The position numbers were made by a program, and so were the translations under genes. A stretch of 64,000 nucleotides of DNA. Source: Myxococcus fulvus (GTDB lineage: Bacteria > Myxococcota > Myxococcia > Myxococcales > Myxococcaceae). The notes below the pieces were generated by a model. The model was not told the DNA's origin, made no database searches, and saw only the letters and a list, made by a program, of their open reading frames with translations. The stretch lies in assembly GCF_900111765.1 (NCBI RefSeq), contig NZ_FOIB01000004.1, forward strand, positions 620,001 through 684,000, given 5' to 3'. Each line of letters starts with the position of its first letter. Positions within the stretch are counted from its first letter, which is position 1. Shown piece by piece: positions 16,279-25,346 of this stretch.

Positions 16279-18852
16279 TCAGGTGGGCAGCGGCTGGCCC
16301 AGGCCCTTCTTCAGGGCCTCGTCGATGAGGGACTGGACCTTGCGCTCGGCCTCGCGTCGCAGGACCTCCGCCTTCTCGCTGACCTTCTCCTGTTCGCGAC
16401 CGAGCGCTTCCTGCTTCTCACCGAGCTTCTCCTGCTCGCGGCCGAGCGCCTCCTGCTCACGGCTCAACGCTTCCTGCTGCTCGTCGAGCGCGTCGATCTG
16501 CTTGTCCAGCTCCTCCTCCTGCTTGTCCAGCTCCGCCTGGCGACGGTCGCGCTCGGCGTCGGGCAGGGAGTCCGCGCGGTTCGACTCGAAGCGCAGCCCG
16601 GCGCGCTTGTGGGCCAGCTCCGCGTGCCGCAGGCCGAGCTCGCTCTGCTTGATGCCCAGCGCGCCCTGCTTCATGCCGAGCGCACCCTGCTCGCGGCCCA
16701 GCGCGCCCTGGCGCTCGCCGACCTTGCCCTGCGCCTCACCCGCGGTCCGCACGTCGTTGAGCGCCTCGCGCACCGTCTTCAGCGTGGCCGCGTCGCGGAT
16801 GATGAAGGTCTCGCCCTTGCGGCGGACGTAGAGCAGCTCGCCGCCCTTCTTGTCCTTGAACATCTTGGCGAGCTGCAGGTCCACCATGCTGCCGTTCATC
16901 GTCGCGCTGTCGCCGGACAGCAGCACGTAGCCGGAGTCGTCATCGAGCGGCTCGGGAGGACGCGGCGGCTTCGGCGCCGGGGGCCCACCCGCCATGGCCA
17001 GCATCGGCGTCGGAGGCGTGGGAGGACGCGGCGCGCTCCCCATCATCGGCGTCGGCGGCGTCGGAGGCGTCACCCGCGTCGAAGGTGTCAGCGGCGTCGC
17101 GAGCGTCGTGGGCGTCCGAGGCGTCACCGGCGTCGCGAGCGTCAGCGGCGTCGTGGGCGTCACCTGCGTGCGCGTCATCGTCGTCCGCGAGCCGGCGATG
17201 ACCAGTCGACCCGAGACATGGGTGGAGTCCGACGGGGCCTCGGGAGCGGCGGGGACCGGAGGCGCCGCACGGTTGACGGAGAGCACGGGCGACCCGGGCG
17301 CCGCGGGGCTCGGCGGCGCCTCGGGGGCCGCGTGAGCGGCGGGGCTCGGCGAGGGCACGGGGGCTCCAGGCGCCACGGGGCTCGGCGGTGCCTCGGGGGC
17401 CGCACGCGAGGCGGGGCTCGGCGACGGAACGGAGACACCAGGAGCCGCGGGGCTCGGCGGCGTCGCGGGGACCGCACGTGAAGCAGCGTCCGACGCAGGC
17501 GCGGGAGCGCGCGGGGCAGCGGGCGAGGCCGGCGTCGGCGCGGGCATCACGCCGGTGCGCGTCGTGCCCTGCTTGCGGGACGGCGAGGCGGGCGTCTGGG
17601 CGGCGGACGCCGAAGAGGGCGCGGCGGCGGGCGCGGGAGCCTTCGACGTGTCCTGTCCTTCGGGACGGGCGACGACCTGGAAGGGCACCAGGGCCACCAG
17701 GCCCAGCACGGACAGCGTCACCTTCAACCAGCGACGGGAATGGGAGGAACCGATGTCGACGTGCTCCAGCATGCTCAACCTCCTGTGCAACGCGTGAACG
17801 TGGTCCGAGGCGCCGAGCGCCGCGGCGCTTCCATGGGGACGGGCGACCCCGAAGGCGAGCAGCAGCTCGCCGTAATCCGCGGGCTCCGCGCCGGTGAGAC
17901 GCAGGGCCTCCGCGTCACACGCCTCCTCGCGAGCCAGCGCGTATTCCTTCACCGCGCGACGCGCGAGCGGATGGAAGAACAGCAGCGCCTCCGAGAGCGC
18001 CGGCACCCAGCCGAGCCACAAGTCTCCGCGCTTCAGGTGCGCCACCTCGTGCGCCAGCGCCATGCGCAGCCCCGCCAGCGGCAGCCGTCGCACCGCCTTC
18101 GTCGGCAGCACCACCACGGGCTCCCACAACCCCGTGGCCAGCGGGCTCGCCACCTGGTCCGACACGAGCAGCGCGGGCACCCGCCGCAGCCCCGCGCTGT
18201 TGGCCAGCTCACGGACCTCCTCCTCCAGGTCCGGATGATTCAAGGGGCGCGCGTCCCGACGCAGCCGCGCCATCGTCACCCAGCTGCGAGCCTGCGCCCG
18301 CACCCGCCATGCCACGCCCCCGAGCCACGCCGCGAGCACCGTCCACAAGAGGAGCTCCTTCCAATGGGAAGCCAGCCCTCGCCCCCATTCCGCCACCTCG
18401 CTCCGGGGCGAGACCGGCGACACGACGAGCACGCCCGAAGCAAAGCCGCCCTCCTCCGACACGACCTCGTGCTTCTCCACGTGCACGTCCCGCGTGCCCA
18501 CCCCGCGGTGCACCGGCGCCGCCACCTCCACGCCCGCTTCGTGCACGACCCGCGTCGACGGCTCGACGCCCTCCAGCGAGGAGACCTGCTCCGCCGACGC
18601 GCCTCCCAGGAAGGAGAGCGACGCGGGCAACACCGGCAGCGCCAGCGGATGAGGCCCCACCAGCGACACCACGAACTTGAGCGCCACCAGCCACCACAGC
18701 CCCGCGCGCACCGAGGCCGGCATCCGCGTCCACAGCCGCGTCAGCGCCCACACCAGCCCCGCGCACAGCGCGCCCTGCCACGACGCGCGCCACAGTCCTT
18801 CCGGCCATGACGACAGCCACGCGGCCACATCCACGAGCCATTCCGTTCGCAT
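16279..18852 (-). CDS. BlaR1-like M56 metallopeptidase with repetitive Pro-rich linker and coiled-coil tail
   Basis: This 857-residue protein has an N-terminal membrane domain (helices about residues 26-42, 50-80, 165-185 and 375-395) carrying the M56 zinc-protease site: HEVAH at 268-272 and the second-sphere EEACD at 309-313. After the last helix come a Pro/Ala-rich region with three 24-residue repeats (457-528), a Thr-Pro repeat tract (about 562-618), a compact domain (about 640-700, YVLLSGDSATMNGSM) and a long heptad-repeat coiled coil (712-840). BlaR1/MecR1 proteins sense an external signal and cleave a BlaI repressor. The blaI-like gene ends 3 bases upstream, so they form one operon. No penicillin-binding sensor domain is present. 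Confidence 0.87.
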   Translation of the reverse strand: MRTEWLVDVAAWLSSWPEGLWRASWQGALCAGLVWALTRLWTRMPASVRAGLWWLVALKFVVSLVGPHPLALPVLPASLSFLGGASAEQVSSLEGVEPSTRVVHEAGVEVAAPVHRGVGTRDVHVEKHEVVSEEGGFASGVLVVSPVSPRSEVAEWGRGLASHWKELLLWTVLAAWLGGVAWRVRAQARSWVTMARLRRDARPLNHPDLEEEVRELANSAGLRRVPALLVSDQVASPLATGLWEPVVVLPTKAVRRLPLAGLRMALAHEVAHLKRGDLWLGWVPALSEALLFFHPLARRAVKEYALAREEACDAEALRLTGAEPADYGELLLAFGVARPHGSAAALGASDHVHALHRRLSMLEHVDIGSSHSRRWLKVTLSVLGLVALVPFQVVARPEGQDTSKAPAPAAAPSSASAAQTPASPSRKQGTTRTGVMPAPTPASPAAPRAPAPASDAASRAVPATPPSPAAPGVSVPSPSPASRAAPEAPPSPVAPGAPVPSPSPAAHAAPEAPPSPAAPGSPVLSVNRAAPPVPAAPEAPSDSTHVSGRLVIAGSRTTMTRTQVTPTTPLTLATPVTPRTPTTLATPLTPSTRVTPPTPPTPMMGSAPRPPTPPTPMLAMAGGPPAPKPPRPPEPLDDDSGYVLLSGDSATMNGSMVDLQLAKMFKDKKGGELLYVRRKGETFIIRDAATLKTVREALNDVRTAGEAQGKVGERQGALGREQGALGMKQGALGIKQSELGLRHAELAHKRAGLRFESNRADSLPDAERDRRQAELDKQEEELDKQIDALDEQQEALSREQEALGREQEKLGEKQEALGREQEKVSEKAEVLRREAERKVQSLIDEALKKGLGQPLPT
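16999..17169 (-). repeat. Thr-Pro repeat tract inside the M56 gene
   Basis: Codons for about residues 562-618 of the M56 protein repeat short TP-rich units (for example TPTTPLTLATPVTPRTP). On the plus strand this shows as recurrent GGCGTC. It is likely a slippage-prone, extended extracytoplasmic linker. Confidence 0.65.
17269..17484 (-). repeat. Three tandem 72-bp repeats inside the M56 gene
   Basis: These encode three near-identical 24-residue Ala/Pro/Ser units (residues 457-480, 481-504, 505-528) sharing the core PPSPxAPGxxVPSPSP. The third unit diverges at its last four residues. The regular spacing suggests expansion by recombination or slippage. Confidence 0.7.
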
Positions 18853-18855
18853 GGG

Positions 18856-19239
18856 CTAGTCCTTCTTCTTCTTCGAGCGAAGCCGAGCCACCACGTCCTG
18901 GAGCTGCGCCAGCTCCGCGTCGGAGACATCCTCCGCCTCCGACAGATACGCGGCGAACGGCGACAGCGAGCCGGACAACGTCCTATGCACGAAGTCGTCC
19001 ACCACGCCCCGCAGCAGCTCCCCCTCCGGCACCGGCGAGGCGTACTGGAACACGCCGTCCACCTTGCGCCGCGTGAGGTAGCCCTTCTGCCGCAGCCGCT
19101 CCATCACCGTCAGGATGGTGGAGCGCGCCAGGCCCTGCGCCTCGCCGAAGCGCTCCGCCACCTCGCCCACCGTGGCCGGCCCATGCTCGGCCACGTACCG
19201 CAGCACCGACAGCTCCTGCTCACCCACCGGCTTCTTCAT
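18856..19239 (-). CDS. BlaI/MecI/CopY-family transcriptional repressor
   Basis: The 127-residue protein has an N-terminal winged helix (ELSVLRYVAEHGPATVGEVAERF, then the recognition helix ARSTILTVMERLRQKGYL and the wing RRKVDGVFQYASP), followed by a C-terminal dimerisation helix and a Lys tail (RSKKKKD). Family members are homodimers that bind TACA/TGTA dyads and are cut by their BlaR1 partner. That partner is the M56 gene 3 bases downstream. Two dyads of the expected type lie 12-62 bases upstream of this start, so the operon probably represses itself. The larger upstream extension of the frame runs over those sites and is rejected. Confidence 0.92.
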   Translation of the reverse strand: MKKPVGEQELSVLRYVAEHGPATVGEVAERFGEAQGLARSTILTVMERLRQKGYLTRRKVDGVFQYASPVPEGELLRGVVDDFVHRTLSGSLSPFAAYLSEAEDVSDAELAQLQDVVARLRSKKKKD

Positions 19240-19250
19240 GGCGCGTCCCG

Positions 19251-19268
19251 TGACGACAACTGTAGTCA
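19251..19268. promoter_or_regulatory. BlaI-type operator, proximal site
   Basis: TGACGACAACTGTAGTCA is a dyad whose halves are TGACGACAA and, on the other strand, TGACTACAG, matching at 7 of 9 positions. The ACA/TGT core fits the BlaI/MecI family operator pattern. It lies 12 bases upstream of the blaI-like start. Confidence 0.7.
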
Positions 19269-19283
19269 CGAAGAAGGTACGCG

Positions 19284-19301
19284 TGACTACAAACGTAGTC
19301 A
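19284..19301. promoter_or_regulatory. BlaI-type operator, distal site
   Basis: TGACTACAAACGTAGTCA is a dyad with a perfect 7-bp arm (TGACTAC/GTAGTCA). Its centre is 33 bases from the proximal site, about three helical turns, so two dimers would sit on the same DNA face. It lies between the blaI-like gene and the divergent histidine kinase and could affect both. Confidence 0.7.
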
Positions 19302-19420
19302 AGCGCGAGGCTCCAGGGGAGCGGCGCCCTTTCGCGGGCCACGGACGCGTCCCATGTTTGCGACACGGCCCTCCCAGGCCTGGGACGAAAGCAGGCGGCG
19401 TGGGCACGGAGGTGGAGCAG

Positions 19421-21739
19421 GTGACGAAGGGCGACATGAGGCGAGGGCAGGCGGGCCCGGACGCCCAGGCCTCCTCGCGTCCCGTGACGCCCCACGAGCG
19501 GCTGCTCCAGGTGGGGCGTGGCCTGCGCGCCGCGCTCGTCACCGATGCGCAGGGGCGTGTCGTCTGGATGGACGAAGTGCTCGCGCTGGCGGCCGGCTGG
19601 GAGGGCGGTGGAGAGCAGGGTCGCTCCTGCCGCAAGGTCCTGGCGCGCCTGCCCTGGCTCCTCGCCGCGGTGCGGACCGCGCTGACAGGCGAGCAGGGGC
19701 TGGGTGAGGGCAGCGGCCAGGGCCAGCACCTCTTCGCCGTGGTGGTGCCCGTGTATGGGGACGACGGCTCGCTCGTGGGCGCATGCGCCCGGCTCCAGCC
19801 GCGGCGGACCGCGCGAGCGGAGCCCGACACGCCGGGCACGGAGCACGTGCGCGAGCACTACGAGAGCCTCATCGACAGCATCGACGGCATCGTCTGGGAG
19901 GCGGACGCGGAGTTCCGCTTCACCTTCGTCAGCCGTCAGGCGGAGCGGCTCCTGGGGCTCCACGCGCGGCGCTGGGTGAGCGAGCCCGACTTCTGGGCGC
20001 GCCATGTCCACCCGGAGGATTGGGGCCGCGTCATGGCCACCTGCCTGGACGCGCTCCGCCAGGGGCGCACCCACGAGCTCGAGTTCCGCATGGTGACCGA
20101 CAGCGGGCGGGCCGTGTGGATGCGGACGCAAGTCACCGCCACCGCGGAGGAGGGCCAGCCGGTGAGGCTGCGCGGGCTGATGGTGGATGTCACCGAGCAG
20201 CTCCGCTCGCGCGAGAGCGTGGAGCACACCCACTCCGTGCTGCGCGCGACGTTCGACTCCATCGCGGACGGCGTCATCGTGGTGGACGCGGAGCAGCGCA
20301 TCATCGCCTACAACAAGCGCTTCCAGGACATGTGGGGCCTGAGCGACGCGGTGATGCGCGAGCGCATCGCGGAGGCGGCCCTCCGGCAGGCCGCGCCCCT
20401 GACGGTGGACCCGGCGGCGTTCGTCGCCCATGTCCAGGCGCAGTTCACCCCCTCCGCCGCCGTCAGCGTGAACGTCATCGAGATGAAGGACGGCCGCGTC
20501 CTGGAGAGCACGTCCCTGCCCCAGCGGATGGGGGACGCCATCATCGGCCGCGTGTGGAGCTACCGGGACGTGACGCAGGAGCGCCGCGCGAAGATGGAGC
20601 GCGAGCGGCTGCTCGTCGCGGAGCAGAACGCGCGCGAGCGGACCGAGGAGTCCTTCGCGCTGCTCGACACCTTCCTGAACCACGCGCCCGTGGGGCTCGC
20701 GTTCGTCAACCGGGACCTGCGCTACCTGCGCATCAACACCGCGCTCGCGTCACTGCACGGCCACTCGCGCGAGTGGGAGCTGGGGCGGACCGTCTGGGAG
20801 GCCAACCCGCTGATGGCGCCCCACTTCGCGCCGCTGATGCTCCAGGTGATGGAGACGGGCCTCCCCATGAGCGACATGGAGATGTCAGGCCACGTGCCCG
20901 CGACGCCGGAGGAGCTGCGCCACTGGCGCGTCAGCTACTACCCGGTGAGCACGCCCAGCGCGGGCGTCGTCGGCCTGGGCGCCGTCGTCGTGGAGGTGAC
21001 CGAGGAGCACCGCGCCCGACAGGAGCGCGAGCGGCTGCTCAAGGAGGCCCAGGAGGCCATCCGCGTCCGCGACGACTTCCTGTCCATCGCCGCCCACGAG
21101 CTGAAGACGCCGCTGACGCCGCTCAAGCTGCACCTGCAGATGATGAAGCAGCAGGCCACCCAGGGCCACGCACCCAAGCCCCACCACGTGGACAAGGCGC
21201 TCTCCCAGGTGTCGCGCCTGTCGCTGCTCATCCACGACCTGCTGGACGCCACGCGCATCGAGGCGGGACGGCTGGGGCTGCGCCGGGGCCCCGTGGAGCT
21301 CCAGGCGCTCACCGACGAGGTGCTCGCGGAGGCGCGCCCGCTCACGGGGCAGCACACGCTGGAGCGGGTGGCCCCACCCGAGCCGCTCGTCGTCCTGGGG
21401 GACCGGGGCCGGCTGGCGCAGGTGCTGTCGAACCTGCTGGAGAACGCCTTCAAGTACAGCCCCACCGGGGGCTCCGTGCGGCTGAAGCTGGAGCGCGACG
21501 GGAACATGGCCCACGTGTCCGTGCGCGACTCCGGCATCGGCATCCCCGACGACCAGCGCGAGCACCTGTTCCAGCGCTTCTTCCGCGCGCGCAACGCGCC
21601 CATCTCCGGCTTCGGCGGGCTGGGCCTGGGGCTCTACATCTGCCGCGACATCGTCGAGCGCCACGGCGGCCACATCTGGGTGGACACCCGCGTGGGCCAC
21701 GGCTCCACCTTCCACTTCACCCTGCCCCTGGCCCCCTGA
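19421..21739 (+). CDS. Multi-PAS sensor histidine kinase
   Basis: This 772-residue protein from GTG 19421, preceded by GGAGG with an 8-base spacer, could alternatively start at ATG 19436. There is no transmembrane segment, so it is a cytoplasmic sensor. Four PAS-like modules are visible: about residues 27-135, 146-265 (DSIDGIVWEADAEFRFTFVS), 273-390 (FDSIADGVIVVDAEQRI) and 413-535 (NHAPVGLAFVNRDLRYL). They are followed by a HisKA domain with phospho-accepting His559 (AAHELKTPL) and an HATPase with N-box NLLENAFKYSP and G-boxes DSGIGIP and GLGLGLY. No response regulator is adjacent. Its upstream region contains the twin BlaI-type operators. Confidence 0.92.
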   Translation: MTKGDMRRGQAGPDAQASSRPVTPHERLLQVGRGLRAALVTDAQGRVVWMDEVLALAAGWEGGGEQGRSCRKVLARLPWLLAAVRTALTGEQGLGEGSGQGQHLFAVVVPVYGDDGSLVGACARLQPRRTARAEPDTPGTEHVREHYESLIDSIDGIVWEADAEFRFTFVSRQAERLLGLHARRWVSEPDFWARHVHPEDWGRVMATCLDALRQGRTHELEFRMVTDSGRAVWMRTQVTATAEEGQPVRLRGLMVDVTEQLRSRESVEHTHSVLRATFDSIADGVIVVDAEQRIIAYNKRFQDMWGLSDAVMRERIAEAALRQAAPLTVDPAAFVAHVQAQFTPSAAVSVNVIEMKDGRVLESTSLPQRMGDAIIGRVWSYRDVTQERRAKMERERLLVAEQNARERTEESFALLDTFLNHAPVGLAFVNRDLRYLRINTALASLHGHSREWELGRTVWEANPLMAPHFAPLMLQVMETGLPMSDMEMSGHVPATPEELRHWRVSYYPVSTPSAGVVGLGAVVVEVTEEHRARQERERLLKEAQEAIRVRDDFLSIAAHELKTPLTPLKLHLQMMKQQATQGHAPKPHHVDKALSQVSRLSLLIHDLLDATRIEAGRLGLRRGPVELQALTDEVLAEARPLTGQHTLERVAPPEPLVVLGDRGRLAQVLSNLLENAFKYSPTGGSVRLKLERDGNMAHVSVRDSGIGIPDDQREHLFQRFFRARNAPISGFGGLGLGLYICRDIVERHGGHIWVDTRVGHGSTFHFTLPLAP

Positions 21740-21751
21740 GCTCGCGCGCCT

Positions 21752-23155
21752 TCAGCGCTGGAAGTCCACGCCCACGCCCGCGCCCATCGTCACGCCGCGC
21801 ACCAGCACGTTGTCCGCCTGGGGGAAGTGCACCGTGCCTCCGGAGCCCCACGCATACAGGTGGTTGACCAGGCGCTGACGCACCTCCGCGCTCACCGAGT
21901 AGCGCGGCCGGTCCCCCAGCGCCGTCAGCACCGCGCGGCCCAGCACGCGGGTGCGCCCGCCGGGCAGCTCGAAGCCCGCGGACACGTCCAGGTCCGTGCG
22001 GCCGAAACCGTAATACTGCGCGGCCACGCTGCCGAGCAGCAGCGTGGTGTCCGCGCTGCCCTTGGCGATGGAGGCCTCCAGGTAGCCGGAGAAGCCCGTG
22101 GGCAGCACCTCGTCCGCGATGGGCTGCTCCGCCAGGCCCGTGCCGGAGAAGCGCCCCAGCTCGTAGTCCGGGCCGAACATGCCGAAGCGGAAGCGCCCGC
22201 CCTGACGGCGCCCCTGCACCGTCACGCTCAGCTGCGTGCCGCTGGCCAGCTGCCCCTCGAAGGCCACGCCCAACAGGCCGCCCACCGCGGGCGAGTGCGA
22301 CTCGGCGAAGCGCGCGCCGCCGCCCAAGAGCGCCCACGCGCGCAGCCGCTCGCCCTTGTACAGCGCGAGGTCGCCGCCCAGCGAGGCGAGCGTCATGTTG
22401 GGGGACTCGCCACCCGCCTTGCCCGCGTCGTGCGCGGCGGACAGGCGCAACAGGTAGCGGTCGAAGCGGTTCGCGTCCTCGCTGGCCGCGCGCCCCAGGT
22501 CCAACATCACCTCCGCGGCGAAGATGCGCGCGGCGAGCACGTCGCTCGCGACGACTTCCGCGCGCACCGGCCCCTTCACCATCGTCAGCGAGCCGCCGGC
22601 CGGGTGGTAGTCGGGCGACAGCACGTTGCTGTAGCGGCCCATCAGGTAGCCCCGGCCCAGCGACTCCTCGACGAAGGGCTCCACGCGCAGGAAGAACGGG
22701 CGGCCCTCCTGGCCGATGCGCAGCATGCGCACCACCTGCCCCATGTCGCTCAGCTCGTCCCAGTCCTCACGTCGCAGGCGCGCGCTGTAGTCACCGTCCG
22801 CCTGCTTCGGCTCCTCGTCCACCATGCGCATCCGGAGATTCGCCCCCAGCCGCAGCACGAAGGAGTCCCCCTTCGTCAGCCCCAGGGACGGGTAGACGCG
22901 GATGAACAAGTCCTGCCCGCCGCCGGGCGTGCCGGACGGCAGGCTCAGCCCGCCCACCTCCAGCTGCCCGCCGAAGCCGAAGCCGTCGCCGCCCTTGCGG
23001 CTGCCCGGGGGCGCGGGCTCGTCCAGGCGCGCCTTGGACACGGGCGTCTCCTGGCCGGAGGAGATGGAGCTCTCATCCGAGGGCCCCTCCTCGGAGATGG
23101 TGGAGCTCTGGTGGGTAACGAGGGCGAACAGGACGAGGAGGGGGGCGCCAGTCAT
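21752..23155 (-). CDS. Predicted outer-membrane beta-barrel protein
   Basis: This 467-residue protein has a signal peptide-like start (MTGAPLLVLFALVTHQSST), an acidic, Pro-rich N-terminal stretch to about residue 55, then alternating amphipathic strands (for example GFGFGGQLEVGGLSL, FVLRLGANLRMRM, TQLSVTVQGRRQGGRFRFGMFGP) through to the end. The closing residues TMGAGVGVDFQR are strand-like, though the final residue is not aromatic. The pattern supports an outer-membrane barrel of unknown function. It converges with the PAS kinase, whose stop is 12 bases away. Confidence 0.7.
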   Translation of the reverse strand: MTGAPLLVLFALVTHQSSTISEEGPSDESSISSGQETPVSKARLDEPAPPGSRKGGDGFGFGGQLEVGGLSLPSGTPGGGQDLFIRVYPSLGLTKGDSFVLRLGANLRMRMVDEEPKQADGDYSARLRREDWDELSDMGQVVRMLRIGQEGRPFFLRVEPFVEESLGRGYLMGRYSNVLSPDYHPAGGSLTMVKGPVRAEVVASDVLAARIFAAEVMLDLGRAASEDANRFDRYLLRLSAAHDAGKAGGESPNMTLASLGGDLALYKGERLRAWALLGGGARFAESHSPAVGGLLGVAFEGQLASGTQLSVTVQGRRQGGRFRFGMFGPDYELGRFSGTGLAEQPIADEVLPTGFSGYLEASIAKGSADTTLLLGSVAAQYYGFGRTDLDVSAGFELPGGRTRVLGRAVLTALGDRPRYSVSAEVRQRLVNHLYAWGSGGTVHFPQADNVLVRGVTMGAGVGVDFQR

Positions 23156-23279
23156 CGTCCCCCGAGTCTACCCGGCCCCGCCCTCCCGCGAAGTGCCCGG
23201 CCGCTGTCCCGGTGTGGGTGACACTGCCGAGCCTCGGCACACCCACCCGACGGGTGACACCCCGGGAGTGACGGGTGCG

Positions 23280-24887
23280 TCACCCTCCGCCGTACGGGCC
23301 GTCCTCGGAGTCCGCGGGGAGGATGGCGCGGTGGGGCCGCTCCTCGGCCGCGCCCACCAGCCAGCGCGACAGCAGGCGGATGCCGGAGGCGAACAGCCCG
23401 TCCTCGCCGCCGCGCAGCGCCTCGAAGAGGGACTCGTCCAGCACGGAGTCCTCCGGGTCGATGACCAGGTCCTCGGGCTCCAGCGACTTGAGCAGCGGGC
23501 TCTGGTCGAACACCGTCTCCATGGGGTGCGGGCGCAGCCGGTGCAGCCCCGCGCTCGCCACCGCGTCCAGCCAGTCCACCAGCCCCGCGTCCGCGCGCAT
23601 CAGCGGCGCCAGCGTCTCCGCGCCGGACAAGCCCGCGTGCTCGGCCATCAGCGACACCCGCACGCGGCGGATGGCGCGCGACACCGCGTCCCCGTCGTTC
23701 TCCGCCTCCCAGCTCAGGTTCAGCTCCGAGTCCAACCCCAGGCTGCGGTTGGTGGTGTTGGCCGAGCCCAGCGTGAGGAAGCGGTCGTCCACCACCATCA
23801 CCTTCGAGTGGATGTACGTGTAGACGTCCTCGCCCGTCTCTTCATCGCGCGCCGCCGAGCAGTACACGCGGAAGGTGTTGCCCGTCTCGCGCGCCACCCG
23901 CTCCAGCGCGCGCAGGAGCCGCACCTGGGCGATGCCCATGGCCAGCTGCTCGCGCAGCGCCTCGGGCTGCTTGGGCAATACCAGCACCACCTGGATGGGC
24001 GGACGTCCGGACTCGCGGAAGCGGCGCACCAGCGCCTGGAAGATGGCGCGGGAGGAGAAGTACTGGTTCTCGATGTAGATGAACCGGTCCGCCGCCTCGA
24101 TGGCGTCCAAGAACAGCGCGCGCACCTCCTGCACGGCCTCCTGGGGCGGCAAGAGCGTCTTGCCGAACGTGCGGCTGATGGCCACCGGCCCCGGCGGCGC
24201 CGGCACGCTCGAGCTGAACGTCACGTCGTCGCGCGCCACCGTCGGCAGGTGCAGCTCGCCGCCGCCCGAGTGCGCCCATCTCGCCTCGAACAGCTCCGTC
24301 AGCCGGCCCACCACGGGTCCGGTGAAGACGGCCTGCACGTCGTGGTAGGGCCCATGCGGGTCCCTGCCGCTGTCGCAGCGCAGCGACGAGCTCAGGCGAT
24401 GGTCGCGGTCGTCCCAACGACAATCACAGACATCCATGCCCCCGCTGAAGGCCTGCACGCCGTCGATGACCACCAGCTTCTGGTGGTGCGCGCCATACAA
24501 GGGACTGGACGGGTCGAAGCGGAAGCGCACGCGCTCGTTCGTCGTCCAGTTGAACAGCAGGTGCTGCATCCACTCGCGCTCCATCGCGAGCAGCAGGCTG
24601 AAGTCCCACGCGAGGATGTACACGTGCAGCTCGGGGTTGGCCCGACACAGCGCGTCCAGCATGGGCAGCAGGCGGACCTCGCCGCCGCGCGCCTCCTCCA
24701 GGTCTTCCCCCCTCAGGAGCGACACGTCGCTGTCGAACTGCCAGCCCGTCATCGCGATGTAGCGTCGGGCCTTCTTCGCGGCCCGGTACAGCTCACGGTA
24801 GTAGGCGCGTCCATCCACGAGAACGCCCGCGTCGCTCGTCTCCTCCACCGTCCAGCAGTTGCGTCCGGGAATGATGATGCGCTTCAC
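23280..24887 (-). CDS. Phospholipase D family protein
   Basis: This 535-residue protein from GTG 24887 (VKRIIIPGRNCW) carries two HKD motifs: HHQKLVVIDGVQAFSGGMD near residue 160 and HSKVMVVDDRFLTLGSANTTNRS near residue 375. These are the paired catalytic His and Lys of the PLD superfamily, which hydrolyse or transfer phosphodiester head groups. Length and layout match the stand-alone bacterial PLD/cardiolipin-synthase-like enzymes, but no N-terminal membrane helices are present. The C-terminal 80 residues are unassigned. A small gene ending 71 bases upstream (24959-25195) is on the same strand. Confidence 0.9.
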   Translation of the reverse strand: MKRIIIPGRNCWTVEETSDAGVLVDGRAYYRELYRAAKKARRYIAMTGWQFDSDVSLLRGEDLEEARGGEVRLLPMLDALCRANPELHVYILAWDFSLLLAMEREWMQHLLFNWTTNERVRFRFDPSSPLYGAHHQKLVVIDGVQAFSGGMDVCDCRWDDRDHRLSSSLRCDSGRDPHGPYHDVQAVFTGPVVGRLTELFEARWAHSGGGELHLPTVARDDVTFSSSVPAPPGPVAISRTFGKTLLPPQEAVQEVRALFLDAIEAADRFIYIENQYFSSRAIFQALVRRFRESGRPPIQVVLVLPKQPEALREQLAMGIAQVRLLRALERVARETGNTFRVYCSAARDEETGEDVYTYIHSKVMVVDDRFLTLGSANTTNRSLGLDSELNLSWEAENDGDAVSRAIRRVRVSLMAEHAGLSGAETLAPLMRADAGLVDWLDAVASAGLHRLRPHPMETVFDQSPLLKSLEPEDLVIDPEDSVLDESLFEALRGGEDGLFASGIRLLSRWLVGAAEERPHRAILPADSEDGPYGGG

Positions 24888-24958
24888 ACACCCAACCCCC
24901 TCGCCGCCCTCCCCTGGCGCCACGCGCTCGTGGCGCCTTCGCCGCCAAAGCTCCGGCC

Positions 24959-25195
24959 TCAGCCCACGAAGACGATGTGCTTGCCGGTGGCCAGCACCAT
25001 GTCCTTCGAGGACATCACCTGCTTCACCTTCTTCACCTCGCCGCCCACCGTGTCGAACGCCGCCGCGATGAGGTCCCCCAGCGTCACCTGCACCTTGCGA
25101 GCGCTCTTGCCAGCCCCCGACACCGCACGGGCCGTCGTCGCCTTGACCTGCCGAGCCTTCCGGATGACCGCTCCACGCCGCTGAGTCTTCGCCAT
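24959..25195 (-). CDS. Small basic hypothetical protein
   Basis: This 78-residue protein starts at ATG 25195 with GGAG 8 bases upstream. The first 35 residues are strongly basic (MAKTQRRGAVIRKARQVKA...GKSARKVQ) and the rest is amphipathic, ending GKHIVFVG. There is no signal peptide. The basic N-terminus could bind nucleic acid or membrane phospholipid head groups; given the phospholipase D gene directly downstream, the latter is a possibility, but this is only inference. Confidence 0.62.
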   Translation of the reverse strand: MAKTQRRGAVIRKARQVKATTARAVSGAGKSARKVQVTLGDLIAAAFDTVGGEVKKVKQVMSSKDMVLATGKHIVFVG

Positions 25196-25346
25196 GGTTC
25201 TTCTCCAAGGATGAGGGTTACCGCGTAGTTCCGCCGCCACCGCCGCCGCCCGACTGCCCCCTGCCCTTGAGCAACCCACGTGCCGAGCTCCGTCCCCCTG
25301 TCCTCTCGCGGGTTTGCACCACTCGCCCCCTCCCGGAGGGCTGGAA

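Noticed and set aside
14570..16831. A 753-codon plus-strand frame opposite the aldehyde dehydrogenase
   Set aside because: Arg/His-rich low-complexity product, spans two minus-strand genes and has no start signal.
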